Shown: positions 25,935 to 34,413 of the stretch, piece by piece
Layout: each line of letters starts with the position of its first letter
Position numbering within the stretch: position 1 is the stretch's first letter
Origin: an uncultured Planctomycetia bacterium
GTDB taxonomy: Bacteria; Planctomycetota; UBA1135; GCA-002686595
Assembly: GCA_937952135.1 (NCBI GenBank)
Contig: CALFYL010000334.1
Span: 1 to 57,350 of the forward strand
Direction of reading: 5' to 3'
DNA: 57,350 nucleotides
The notes under the pieces: generated by a model
The model's database searches: none
The model's input: the letters and a program-made list of their open reading frames with translations, nothing else
What the model was told of the DNA's origin: nothing
Translations under genes and position numbers: made by a program

Positions 25935-26861
25935 ATGATCTCGAAGCCCGACCTTCAGAACCTGGCCAAGACGCTCGACCGCCGCGCTTTTCCCACGCGC
26001 TTCGCCGTGGAGCTGTGCGCGGACTGCAACTTGCGCTGCGCGATGTGCCACCACCCGGGAATGAAGCGGCCGAAGGGCGTGCTCCCGTTCCCGCTCTGGC
26101 AGCGCTGCGCCGACGAGATCGCCGCGGTCGCGCCCGCGACGCAGGTTTGGTTCTCCTTCTGCGGCGAGCCGTTGCTCCAGCCCGAACTGCTTCTCGAGTG
26201 CTTGCGCTACGGGAAGTCCGTCGGGTTGCAGCAGTTGTGCGTCAACACGAACGGCATGTTGCTGAGCGCGCCGATCGCGGATCGACTGCTCGACGCGGAC
26301 CTGAGCCAGATCGTGATCGGGCTCGATGGCTTTCACGCCGAAACCTATGCGCGGATCCGCATCGGCGGCGAGCGCGACGTCGTGTACGCCAACGTCGAGC
26401 ACTTGCTCGCGCAGCGTCGCGGGCGCGAGCGCGGCCCGGACGTCATGGTGCAGTTCATCGCGATGGACGAGAACGAGGGCGAGCTCGAGCCGTTCCGCGA
26501 TCACTGGCTCGCGCGCGGCGCGACGGTCAAGGCGCGCCACAAACTGAGCTGGGGCGGACGGCTCGCGACGCACCTGTGCGTGCCGGACGACGAACGCATC
26601 GCGTGTCCCTGGGCCGTGACGATGATGCACGTGTTCTGGGACGGCCGCGTGCCGCGCTGTCCCGGTGACACCGAAGGCGACGAAGGCGTCGGCAACGTGT
26701 GGCAGAGTTCGCTCGTCGAGCTGTGGGCGAAGCTCGGCGGCTACCGCGAGCTGCACCTGCAGCACCGCTTCTCCGAGTTGCCGGCGCGCTGCCAGACGTG
26801 CCGCGACTGGATGAGCGGAAGCGCCGAGCGGATCCGCGCGCCGCAGGAGGCGCGGCCGTGA
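25935..26861 (+). CDS. Radical SAM/SPASM-type enzyme
   Basis: A 308-residue protein. The [4Fe-4S]-SAM motif is C31-x3-C35-x2-C38 (CNLRCAMC), followed by the FSFCGEPLLQ and CVNTNGMLL segments of the core barrel. The C-terminal part has further cysteines (ACPWAVTMM, VPRCPGD, ARCQTCRDW) that fit a SPASM/Twitch-type auxiliary cluster. Similar enzymes modify peptides, nucleotides or sugars, and some sit in surface-polysaccharide loci. The stop overlaps the GTG start of the PglD/carrier fusion, so the two proteins almost certainly act together. An FNR-type box at 25809-25822 suggests low-oxygen or NO-linked expression. Confidence 0.88.
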   Translation: MISKPDLQNLAKTLDRRAFPTRFAVELCADCNLRCAMCHHPGMKRPKGVLPFPLWQRCADEIAAVAPATQVWFSFCGEPLLQPELLLECLRYGKSVGLQQLCVNTNGMLLSAPIADRLLDADLSQIVIGLDGFHAETYARIRIGGERDVVYANVEHLLAQRRGRERGPDVMVQFIAMDENEGELEPFRDHWLARGATVKARHKLSWGGRLATHLCVPDDERIACPWAVTMMHVFWDGRVPRCPGDTEGDEGVGNVWQSSLVELWAKLGGYRELHLQHRFSELPARCQTCRDWMSGSAERIRAPQEARP

Positions 26862-27853
26862 GCACGCTCTACCTGTGCGGCGCCGGCAATGCCGAAGGCG
26901 TGCGGCTTGCGCAACGCGTCAACGCTGGCACGGGCCGCTGGGAGCGACTGGTGCTGCTCGACGACATGCCGGAAAAGCACGGCGCCGCGCTGCTCGGCGT
27001 GCCCATCGCCGGCACCATCGACAAGCTCCACGACGCGGGCGCGGGCGCCGAAGCGGTGAACCTCGTCGCACGCACGACCGCGGGCCGCGCCGCGGTGCGC
27101 CAGCGCATCCTCGCCAGCGGTGTCCCGCTGGCCTCGCTCGTCCACCCCGGCGTCGACGCGTCCGAGTGCGACGTCGCCCCAGGCGCCCTCGTCTACGAGC
27201 AAGCGATCCTCTCGACCGGCACGCGCCTGGGCCGCGACTCGGTCGTGTTCATGCGCGCCGTCGTCGGTCACGACGCGAGCGTCGGCGAAGGCTGCGTCGT
27301 GGCGTCGGGGGCCGTGCTCAACGCGCGCGTGGTGCTCGAGGACGGCGCCTACATCGGCTCGAACGCTTCCGTCCTGCCCGACGCGCGCATCGGCGCGCGC
27401 ACGACCGTCGCCGCGAACACGCTCGTCGCCACGAGCGTTCCCGCCGACGTGACCGTGATCGGAGTTCCCGGGCAGATCGTGGCCGCCGCCGAATCGAAGG
27501 CGCCTTCCCATCGCGGCTACGCCTCGAACGCCGGCGATCTCGCGCGGACGCTCGAGCTCGAGCGCAAACTGCTCGAGTTGCTTCGGAGCGTGCTGCGCAA
27601 TCCGAGCGCCGGTCCGACGGACCGCTTCTTCGAGATCGGCGGCACGTCGCTGCTCGCGCTCGAGTTCATCGCCGCCGTCGGCCGCCACACCGGCCACCAG
27701 GTGCCGCTCGTCGAGTTCTTCGCGCGCTGCACGGTGCGCGAGCTCGCGCGGCAGCTCGTCGGCGCCGACGCCCCGGAGTTGCGCCCGGCCTCGGCGCCGC
27801 GCGCCGGAATGCTCGGATTGCTCGCCGCGCGGCGCGCCGCCCGCTCGGGTTGA
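26858..27853 (+). CDS. PglD-like acyltransferase fused to an acyl/peptidyl carrier domain
   Basis: A 331-residue two-part protein. Residues 1-75 form a Rossmann-like PglD N-terminal domain (LYLCGAGNAEG). Residues ~95-205 are a left-handed beta-helix of hexapeptide repeats with the likely catalytic base H138 in VVGHDASVG. After a linker, residues ~225-305 form a carrier domain with phosphopantetheine site S264 in IGGTSLLALEF. PglD-type enzymes acetylate amino sugars from acetyl-CoA. Here a tethered carrier could present a different acyl group to the same active site. The GTG start at 26858 has AGGAGG 7 bases upstream and overlaps the radical SAM stop. I do not know a described system with this fusion next to a SPASM enzyme. 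Confidence 0.85.
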   Translation: MSTLYLCGAGNAEGVRLAQRVNAGTGRWERLVLLDDMPEKHGAALLGVPIAGTIDKLHDAGAGAEAVNLVARTTAGRAAVRQRILASGVPLASLVHPGVDASECDVAPGALVYEQAILSTGTRLGRDSVVFMRAVVGHDASVGEGCVVASGAVLNARVVLEDGAYIGSNASVLPDARIGARTTVAANTLVATSVPADVTVIGVPGQIVAAAESKAPSHRGYASNAGDLARTLELERKLLELLRSVLRNPSAGPTDRFFEIGGTSLLALEFIAAVGRHTGHQVPLVEFFARCTVRELARQLVGADAPELRPASAPRAGMLGLLAARRAARSG

Positions 27854-27976
27854 GCGGCACGAGGGCGCGCTTCGACTCACGATCCGCTCGGCGCTCCCAG
27901 GTCCGCTCCCCGTTCGCGCTTCGAAGCTCCGCGCGCTGTTGCTACGCGTGCGATCGAGTGTTGGGATGCGCGTCCC

Positions 27977-28669
27977 ATGGACCTCAAGGCGCGTCAGTTG
28001 TTCCTCGCCCGCCTGCCGCACTTTCGCGCGCTCTCGAGCGAGCTTGTCGAGCGCATCGCCGCCAACACGGTCGAACGCACGCTCGAAGCGGAGCAAGCGC
28101 TGTTCGGCGAGGGCGAGCCGGCGCGCGCGTTCTTCGCCGTCGTCGAGGGCCGCATCCGCGTCTACCGCGTCGCCGCCGACGGCCACGAGCAGGTGCTGCA
28201 CCACCTGCACGCCGGCCAGAGCTTCGCCGAGGCCGCGCTGCTCTCGATGGGCCGCTATCCGGCGCACGCGCGCGCCCTCACGCCGACGCGCGTGCTCGAA
28301 ATCGGCGGCCAGACCTTCGTCGCGATGCTGCGCGACGAGCCCGGCGTGTCGGTGGCGATGGTGAGCTCGCTGTGCATGTGGTTGCTGAAACTCGCCGAGC
28401 GCGTCGAGGAACTCTCGATCGCGAGCGCACCGGCGCGCCTCGCGCACTACCTCCTGCGCCTGCCGACGCGCTCGGCTTCGGGCCAGGCCGAGATCGAGCT
28501 GCCGATGGCGAAGAAGGACCTCGCCGCGCACCTCGCGATCACGCCCGAGACGCTGTCGCGGCTCTTGCGGCGCTGGCACGACACGGGCGTGATCGAGAGC
28601 CGGGCCAAGTCGGTGGTGGTGCTCGAACCCAGGGTGCTGATCGGCATCGCGGACCAGATCGAGGAGTGA
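27977..28669 (+). CDS. Crp/Fnr-family transcription regulator, DNR-like
   Basis: A 230-residue protein. The cyclic-nucleotide-like sensor beta-roll spans ~20-130 (QSFAEAALLSMGRYPAHARA), the dimer helix ~130-160, and the winged HTH the C-terminus with recognition helix TPETLSRLLRRW. The E-x-x-S-R pattern is the Fnr/Dnr type that reads TTGA-N6-TCAA. There is only one cysteine, so it cannot hold an FNR [4Fe-4S] cluster. The sensor resembles heme-based NO/redox DNR or CRP-like members. Three boxes of the right type lie nearby (25809, 28689, 48227), so this is the likely local regulator of nitrogen-oxide and anaerobic genes. That link is inference. Confidence 0.85.
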   Translation: MDLKARQLFLARLPHFRALSSELVERIAANTVERTLEAEQALFGEGEPARAFFAVVEGRIRVYRVAADGHEQVLHHLHAGQSFAEAALLSMGRYPAHARALTPTRVLEIGGQTFVAMLRDEPGVSVAMVSSLCMWLLKLAERVEELSIASAPARLAHYLLRLPTRSASGQAEIELPMAKKDLAAHLAITPETLSRLLRRWHDTGVIESRAKSVVVLEPRVLIGIADQIEE

Positions 28670-28688
28670 GCTTGACGGCGCGGCGAAC

Positions 28689-28702
28689 TTGACGGCGGTC
28701 AA
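28689..28702. promoter_or_regulatory. FNR/DNR-type box upstream of the hemerythrin gene
   Basis: TTGACGGCGGTCAA is a perfect palindrome of the TTGAC-N4-GTCAA type, 80 bases before the ATG at 28783. The 10-bp left part (cttgacggcg) is duplicated just upstream at 28671-28680. Confidence 0.7.
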
Positions 28703-28782
28703 GGACCGCTGCGCGGACTGCGAGCACCATGGCGGCTGTCGTGGGCGCACCCTGCGCCCGCCCGAACAAGGGAGCGCCCGTC

Positions 28783-29397
28783 ATGCAACCGACCGAGATC
28801 CTGTCCGGCGAACACCGCGTCATCGAGCAGGTGCTCGACTGCCTCGAGAAAATCGCGTTGGAGGCGCGGGCCAGCGGAAGGGTGGCGACGCACGCGGCGA
28901 ACACGGCCGTGCAGTTCCTCGTCGAATTCGCCGATCGCCTGCACCACGGCAAGGAGGAGCTGCATTTGTTCCCGCTCATGGCTTCGCGCGGCGTCCCGCG
29001 CAACGTCGGACCCATCGCGGTGATGTTGAACGAGCACGAAATCGGCCGCAGCGAGATCGCGAAGATGCGCGCGAGCTTGCGCGACGCGGAGACGAACCGC
29101 GAGTCGGTGTCGAGCTTCATCGCGGCGGCGTTCGACTACGTCGAGCTGCTGCGCGACCACATCGCGAAGGAAGACGGCGTGCTGTTCCCGATGGCGGAGT
29201 CGGTGCTGCGCGACGAGGATCGGCGCCAGGCGCTCGCGGCCTTCGAGCGCGTGGAGCGAGACGAGCTCGGCCCCGACGGCGCCTCGAGGCTGGTCGCGAT
29301 GGCGAACGAGCTGGCAAAGGAACTCGGCGTTCCCTGCGGAACCGCGCGCGTCGGCGCGACCCGCGCGCACGCCTGCGGTCCCCGGCACGCCAAGTAG
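28783..29397 (+). CDS. Hemerythrin-like HHE-domain protein
   Basis: A 204-residue helical protein. The di-iron ligands of the HHE fold are visible in order: EHRVIE near the N-terminus, HHGKEELHLFP, EHEIGR, and DHIAKEDGVLFP. This matches hemerythrin-like proteins such as those near NO-stress genes. Likely roles are O2 or NO binding, or iron supply and repair. AAGGGAG lies 8 bases before the ATG. The FNR/DNR box at 28689-28702 and the adjacent Crp/Fnr gene suggest induction at low oxygen or by nitrogen oxides. It converges with the nitronate monooxygenase gene, 42 bases apart. Confidence 0.87.
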   Translation: MQPTEILSGEHRVIEQVLDCLEKIALEARASGRVATHAANTAVQFLVEFADRLHHGKEELHLFPLMASRGVPRNVGPIAVMLNEHEIGRSEIAKMRASLRDAETNRESVSSFIAAAFDYVELLRDHIAKEDGVLFPMAESVLRDEDRRQALAAFERVERDELGPDGASRLVAMANELAKELGVPCGTARVGATRAHACGPRHAK

Positions 29398-29439
29398 AGC
29401 ACTCCAAGGAGAGGCGAGGCGCGTCCGCAAGCTCGTGCG

Positions 29440-30909
29440 CTACTCGCCCACGAGTTGCAGCACAACGTCGGCCGCGTGCAGCTGGTTCGCGCCGTCGTCG
29501 AAGAGCTTGTGCGCCGACAGAATCCCGTCGCCCGCGGTGAGCAGCGGCGGCTCGACGGCGCCGCTCGCGCGCACCTGCGCTAGCCCGACGTTCGCGAGCA
29601 GCGCGTTGCACAGACACTTGCGGCCGAGCGTGTCCTTCTCCGCGCCGCCTTTGCGCACGTAGTCGTCGACCGGCTCGGCGGGACAGCGGTAGACAAGGCG
29701 GCCGTCCTCGCGCCGCGCCACGGAGCGCAGGTAGCCGAGATCGCACACACGCTCGCGCGCCGCGTAGACCTCGGGCTCGGACAAGCTGCCCGCGAGCGCG
29801 GCGACCTTGAACGGAAACTGCGTCGGCGAGGCGAACGGATCGGTGAAGACGCGCTCGCTCTCGCGCGCGGCGCCGCGCACCCACCTCTCGATCAGCGCGC
29901 TGCGAAGTGCGGGCGCGAGGCCGGATTCCTCGCACAGCGCGAAGGCGGTTCCGACTTGCACGCCGCTGGCGCCGAGCTCCAGCGCGCGGCGCAGGGCTTC
30001 GCGCGAATCCCACGAGCCCGCGAACCAGAACGGCAGCCCCAGCTTGCGCAGCGCGGAGGCGTCGGGAAGGTCACGGTCGGAATAGATCGGTTCGCCGCGC
30101 GCGTTCAAACGGAGCGCGCCGCGCGGAGGCGCGTTGTGGCCTCCGGCGGTTGGACCCTCGACGACGAAGCCGTCGATGCGTCCGCTCACGTGGCGAGCCA
30201 AGTACTCGGCGAGCGAAGCCGACGCGACGATGGCGAGGAAGCGCGGACGCCGCAGCGGCGGCGCGACGAGCTCGGGGAACACCTCGCGCGGCGCAAACGA
30301 AACCATCGGCGGCGGGCCGCTGGACAAGTCCTCGTCGAGCGCGACGCGGCACGCGGCTTCCGCGTGTTCCACGAAGCGCTCGAGCGCGGCGGGCACGTCG
30401 CGCGGCACGCCGGCGCCGACGAGCACGTAATCCACGCCCGCGAGCATCGCGCCGTACATCGCCGGGAGGTTGGAGAGCTGGAGCTTCTCGAGGAAGTTGA
30501 TGCCGACCTCGCCGCGGCGGCCCTCCTTCGCAAGCCAAACTTCGACGAACGCGCCGACGACGCTGAGCCGCTGCGAGTCGACGCTCGAGCGCAGCGACGA
30601 AACGCCGCAGTAGGCGTAAGGGCGCTTCGGATCGCGGCCGCCCGGAACGAAGAAGCGCGACACGACCTCCGCTGCGAAACGCTCGTCGGGGAAGTGCGCG
30701 AGCGCGCGCCGCATGTCGCCCTCGGGATCTCCGTCCTGGAGCCGGCGCACGAGCACCGTGTTGATCGCCGTTCCCGAGACGACGCCGAGCTGCCCCGCCG
30801 CGGAGACGGCGCGCGCGAGCCGCCAATTCGAAACCCCTGCGCCCATGCCGCCTTGGATGAGCCGCGGCGCCGTCCACGTGTCGTCAGTTGATCGTTTCAC
30901 ATTCACCAT
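29440..30909 (-). CDS. Nitronate monooxygenase / 2-nitropropane dioxygenase-family FMN protein
   Basis: A 489-residue TIM-barrel flavoprotein of the COG2070 type. The N-terminal LIQGGMGAGVSNWRLA, the central VEGPTAGGHNAPPRGA and GASGVQVGTAFALCEES (FMN phosphate site) are characteristic. The C-terminal GRKCLCNALLANVG segment is found in the long, ~470-residue subgroup. It may oxidise nitronates, or act as a FabK/PfaD-like enoyl reductase. The ATG at 30909 follows AGGAA at 4 bases. It is the last gene of the catabolic directon, separated by 74 bases from the GNAT gene, so it may have its own promoter. Confidence 0.82.
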   Translation of the reverse strand: MVNVKRSTDDTWTAPRLIQGGMGAGVSNWRLARAVSAAGQLGVVSGTAINTVLVRRLQDGDPEGDMRRALAHFPDERFAAEVVSRFFVPGGRDPKRPYAYCGVSSLRSSVDSQRLSVVGAFVEVWLAKEGRRGEVGINFLEKLQLSNLPAMYGAMLAGVDYVLVGAGVPRDVPAALERFVEHAEAACRVALDEDLSSGPPPMVSFAPREVFPELVAPPLRRPRFLAIVASASLAEYLARHVSGRIDGFVVEGPTAGGHNAPPRGALRLNARGEPIYSDRDLPDASALRKLGLPFWFAGSWDSREALRRALELGASGVQVGTAFALCEESGLAPALRSALIERWVRGAARESERVFTDPFASPTQFPFKVAALAGSLSEPEVYAARERVCDLGYLRSVARREDGRLVYRCPAEPVDDYVRKGGAEKDTLGRKCLCNALLANVGLAQVRASGAVEPPLLTAGDGILSAHKLFDDGANQLHAADVVLQLVGE

Positions 30910-30983
30910 GAAGTTCCTGTCGGTTCGCGAGACGCTGCTTCGCGCTCGGCTCGAGCGGCGCCTCGTCGTCGCGGCGCCGCGTG

Positions 30984-31481
30984 TCAGCGCGGCGAGAGTT
31001 TCGTACGGGGGTCGTGCGCCGGCCACGCGAGGTCCAGACACAGCCGCGGCGCCGGCGTGAAGCCCGCGCGCTGGAAGAAGTGCGCCAGCTCCTGATCGCT
31101 CCACTCGACTTCGGTGCGCAGGTGCGTGAGACCGAGGCCGTTCAAGTTCACGACCAACTGCTCGAGCAGCGCGCGACCGACCCCGAGCCCCTTGAAATCC
31201 GGGTGCACGCCGAGCGCTTCGAGCACCGCGTAGGGCTCGACGGTTCCGAACTCGCCGTACCAGGCGCGCGCGAGCAAGTAGCCGAGGAACAGGCCCTGCT
31301 GCTCCGCCGCGAGCGAGACCTGCACGCCGGTGTCGCGCAGATTGCGCTGCAGCACGCTTTCGAAGTACTTCGAGCGTTCGCGGCCCACGATCTTCGCATC
31401 GAGCGCCACGACGCGCGCCAAGTCGTCGGGCCGCAGCCGCCGCACGACGATCCGCTCGTTCTGTTCCAAGGTCCTGTCCAT
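30984..31481 (-). CDS. GNAT family N-acetyltransferase
   Basis: A 165-residue GNAT with the acetyl-CoA-binding motif A LGVHPDFKGLGVGRALL and a C-terminal AHFFQRAGFTP. It is preceded by GAGGAGG 5 bases from the ATG. It lies 10 bases after the SDR and is the last closely spaced gene of the benzoyl-CoA run. Rhodopseudomonas palustris also has a GNAT (BadL) in its benzoate cluster, where it contributes to regulation. A comparable role here is possible but unproven, as is simple acetylation of a small molecule or protein. Confidence 0.85.
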   Translation of the reverse strand: MDRTLEQNERIVVRRLRPDDLARVVALDAKIVGRERSKYFESVLQRNLRDTGVQVSLAAEQQGLFLGYLLARAWYGEFGTVEPYAVLEALGVHPDFKGLGVGRALLEQLVVNLNGLGLTHLRTEVEWSDQELAHFFQRAGFTPAPRLCLDLAWPAHDPRTKLSPR

Positions 31482-31491
31482 CGAAGCCTCC

Positions 31492-32223
31492 TCAGGCGAT
31501 GAGTTGTCCGCCGTCGACCCGCAGCACCTGCCCGGTGATCCGCGCCGCGAGATCGGAGCCGAGGAACAACACCGCGTTCGCGATGTCGTCCGGTTCGCAC
31601 GTCTGGCCGAGCACCGCCTCGGCGCGCGCGGCCTCGAGCACTTCGGGCGGGAGCTTCTGCGTCATCGCTGTGCGCACGAGCCCGGGCGCCACGACGTTGA
31701 CCCGGATTCCGAAGCGCCCCACCTCGCGCGCCGCCGTCCGCGCGAGGCCGATCAGGCCGGCCTTGCTCGCGCAGTAGTTGGACTGGCCGACTTTGCCGCG
31801 CTCGCCGTTGATCGACGCGACGAGCACCACCGCGCCGGCGCCGCGCTCGCGCATCGCGGGCAGTGCGGCGCGCAGCAGATAGAAGGCCGAGTCCAAGTTG
31901 ACCGCGAGCACGTCGCGCCAGTCGTCGTCGCCCAGCTTCCACAGCACGCGGTCGCGCACGATGCCGGCGCTGTGCACGAGCAGGTCCGGCGCCAGCCCCT
32001 CGACCTTCAAGCGCTCGAACAGCCCACGCACTTGGGCGGAACTCGAAACGTCGCACTCGAAACAGCGGGCCGCGCTCGGCTGCGCCGCACCAGGCCGGTC
32101 GACGCTCACCACGCGCGCCCCGGCGTCCGCCAGCCGCGCGACGATCGCCGCCCCGATGCCGCCTCCTCCGCCGACGACCAGGGCCGTGCGGCCGCGGAGC
32201 GAGAGCAACGCTTCGAGCGTCAT
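31492..32223 (-). CDS. Short-chain dehydrogenase of the benzoyl-CoA operon
   Basis: A 243-residue SDR. The NAD(P) motif is VVGGGGGIGAA near residue 16; D of SVDRPG suggests NAD preference. The catalytic residues are Ser in VASING and Y-x3-K in NYCASK. The start overlaps the bcrD stop by four bases, so it belongs to the aromatic pathway. Plausible substrates are a 3-hydroxyacyl-CoA of ring-fission products or a cyclic hydroxy-CoA. The Had reaction itself is covered by the MDR enzyme at 38799-39872. FabG is the main alternative label. Confidence 0.87.
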   Translation of the reverse strand: MTLEALLSLRGRTALVVGGGGGIGAAIVARLADAGARVVSVDRPGAAQPSAARCFECDVSSSAQVRGLFERLKVEGLAPDLLVHSAGIVRDRVLWKLGDDDWRDVLAVNLDSAFYLLRAALPAMRERGAGAVVLVASINGERGKVGQSNYCASKAGLIGLARTAAREVGRFGIRVNVVAPGLVRTAMTQKLPPEVLEAARAEAVLGQTCEPDDIANAVLFLGSDLAARITGQVLRVDGGQLIA

Positions 32224-33083
32224 TCCGAGCTCTCCTGCAAGCTCACGCCGAGCCGCGCGAGCTTGCGCGCACGGTAGGCGCCCCAGAGCGCCGCGCCGAT
32301 CGCGCCCGCGAACGGAGAAGTTTCGTGCGTTCGCAGTTCGAGCGCCTTCTTCGACTCCTGCGCCGCTTCGCGCAGCGCCGCGACGAGTCCGACATCTCCC
32401 GCGAGGCCGCCGGTGATCAGCACGACGCCTTGCGCGCCGAGCGACGTGAGCAGCTTCACGTAGCGCCCCGCCATCGACTGGTGGATGCCCTTGATGATGT
32501 CGGGCGCCGCGATGCCGCGCGAGACCATGTTGATCACGTCCGTTTCCGCGAGCACGGCGCAGATCGACGAGCACGCCTCGGGCTTGGTGGCCTGCAGCGA
32601 GAGCGGACCGATCTCCTCGAGCGTGATCCCGAGGTAACGGCAGATGTTCTCGAGAAACTGCCCCGATCCCGACGCGCACTGGCTCGTCATGCGCGATCCG
32701 AGCACCTTGCCGCGCGCGTCGATGAGCACGGCGCGTGTGTGCAGCGCGCCGATGTCGATGACTGCGCGCGCGTCCGGATCCGCGAACAGCGCTCCGCGGG
32801 CATGCGCGGTCATGCCGTAGAAGTGCCCCGTGCGGAACGAAGCGCACTCGCCCTCGCCGGTGGTCGCGACATACGTGAGTTGGTCGCGGCGCAGGCCGGA
32901 CTGGGCGACCAGCTCGTCGAAGAGGTCGTCGACGAGCTTGCGCGGATCGCGGCGCCGCAAGCGTTCGAGCTTGCGCGCGACAAGAACGGGCGCCTCGTGA
33001 GCGCTCTCGCGCATCAGAACGAGCTTCGCCGTCGAGGATCCGACGTCGACGCCGACGACGTTCAGTGTGTCGGGAAGTTCCAT
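32220..33083 (-). CDS. bcrD: Benzoyl-CoA reductase, ATPase subunit D (class I)
   Basis: A 287-residue ASKHA-fold ATPase, of BcrD length. The phosphate-1 loop is GVDVGSSTAKLVLM. The cluster-bridging region is SQCASGSGQFLENICRYL, followed by KPEACSSICAVLAETDVINM, and the adenosine loop is ITGGLAGD. With BcrA it forms the electron-activating module that couples ATP hydrolysis to electron transfer from ferredoxin into BcrBC. The start is 4 bases after the bcrA stop. bcrC-B-A-D are contiguous in the order I recall from Thauera. BzdQ/BadG are alternative names in other lineages. Confidence 0.9.
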   Translation of the reverse strand: MELPDTLNVVGVDVGSSTAKLVLMRESAHEAPVLVARKLERLRRRDPRKLVDDLFDELVAQSGLRRDQLTYVATTGEGECASFRTGHFYGMTAHARGALFADPDARAVIDIGALHTRAVLIDARGKVLGSRMTSQCASGSGQFLENICRYLGITLEEIGPLSLQATKPEACSSICAVLAETDVINMVSRGIAAPDIIKGIHQSMAGRYVKLLTSLGAQGVVLITGGLAGDVGLVAALREAAQESKKALELRTHETSPFAGAIGAALWGAYRARKLARLGVSLQESSE

Positions 33084-33087
33084 GGCT

Positions 33088-34413
33088 TCAGGCCCTCGTG
33101 TGCGCCGCCGCGCCGTCCGTCGCCCGCGACTTGCCCGCTTCGCGGTGCGCGAAGAGCGCCGCGCCGAGCGCGCCGGTGAAGATCGACTCGGGCGAGATGT
33201 TGATGCGCAGCTCGCCGTAGTTCTCGAGGATCAGCTTCTCGAGCGCCGCCACGGCGGCGGCATTGCGCGCCACGCCGCCCGTGAAGGTGAACTCCGAATG
33301 CACGCCGCCGGAGCGCGCGAGCAGGCTCATCGCGCGCAGCACGATCGCGCGGTGGAGACCGGCGAGGATGTCCTCGCGCTTCTCGCCGAGCGACAGCCGC
33401 TCGCGCAGCTCCGCGCCGGCGAACACCGTGCACGTCGAGTTGATCTTCACTTGGCGCCGCGACTTGCAGGCCAGCGGGCCGAGCTCGTGCAAACCGAGGT
33501 TCATTTCGTCGGCGATGTAGCCGAGGTAGCGCCCACAACCCGCGGCGCAGCGATCGTTCATCTGGAAGGACGTCACGATGCCCTGCGCGTCGACCTGGAT
33601 CGCCTTCGTGTCCTGACCGCCGATGTCGAGCACCGTGCGCGTGCCGGGGAACATCGCGTGCGCGCCGAGGCCGTGGCACAGGATCTCCGAGCGGATCCAC
33701 TCCTTCGGGAACGGCAGCGTCGCGCGGCCGTAGCCGGTTCCGACGCAACTCGCCTGTTCCAAGCTCACGTTCGCCGCGCGCTCGACCGCGGCGCGGAGCT
33801 CGGGCGCCGGCGCCGTGCTGCTCGCGAGCGCCGCGCGCGCGAGGGTCGCGAACAGATCGCCGTCGTCCGCGGCGTTCTCGACCTCGAGGATCGACTTGTC
33901 GAACAACCCCGCGATGCGGTCGAAGCGCCCGCCGCGCTCGTCGGAGAGGGCTTCGGCGATCGGCAAGTAGCGGCTGCCCGCGAGGTCGCGGAAGAAGTCG
34001 CTCTTGCGGTTCGCGCCGGCGTCGAACAGTTTGCAGGCCTCCGAGCGCATGCGTTCGACGACCTCCGCGATGAGCGGCCGCACCACCGAGGCATCGCGCT
34101 CTTCGCGAGCGTGGCGGTCGAGCGCGACGCCGAGCCGGTCGAGCTGCAGGAGGTACTGACGCTCGCGGAAGTGGCGGTCGAAGTCGGCGAGCCACGCCCG
34201 GCGCTGTTCGGGGCCGATTCCGCCGCGCGCGAGCTCCGAGTCGATCAATCCGAAGCGCGCGCGGTTCAGCGCCTCGCCGAGCGCGACGTCGCACGCCACC
34301 TTGTAGTTGCTCCGGCTGTTCGTGATGCCGCGCCCGAGCACGCGCGCCTGCTCGTCGAGCACGACGGCCTTCGTCGTCGTCGAGCCGAGATCGATGCCGA
34401 CGGAGTACCTCAT
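33088..34413 (-). CDS. bcrA: Benzoyl-CoA reductase, ATPase subunit A (class I)
   Basis: A 441-residue ASKHA ATPase. The N-terminal loop GIDLGSTTTKAVVL and the bridging-cluster segment NDRCAAGCGRYLGYI, followed by INSTCTVFAGAEL, match the BcrA/HgdC family. FTGGVARNAAAV is the adenosine-binding segment. An insert of ~150 residues after the first subdomain distinguishes BcrA from the shorter BcrD, as expected. With BcrD it drives the low-potential electrons for benzoyl-CoA dearomatisation. ATG 34413 overlaps the bcrB stop by four bases. Confidence 0.92.
   Translation of the reverse strand: MRYSVGIDLGSTTTKAVVLDEQARVLGRGITNSRSNYKVACDVALGEALNRARFGLIDSELARGGIGPEQRRAWLADFDRHFRERQYLLQLDRLGVALDRHAREERDASVVRPLIAEVVERMRSEACKLFDAGANRKSDFFRDLAGSRYLPIAEALSDERGGRFDRIAGLFDKSILEVENAADDGDLFATLARAALASSTAPAPELRAAVERAANVSLEQASCVGTGYGRATLPFPKEWIRSEILCHGLGAHAMFPGTRTVLDIGGQDTKAIQVDAQGIVTSFQMNDRCAAGCGRYLGYIADEMNLGLHELGPLACKSRRQVKINSTCTVFAGAELRERLSLGEKREDILAGLHRAIVLRAMSLLARSGGVHSEFTFTGGVARNAAAVAALEKLILENYGELRINISPESIFTGALGAALFAHREAGKSRATDGAAAHTRA

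Noticed and set aside
30886..30899. FNR-like half site TTGATCGTTTCA near the start of the nitronate monooxygenase gene
   Set aside because: Only the left half matches, and it lies inside the coding sequence.
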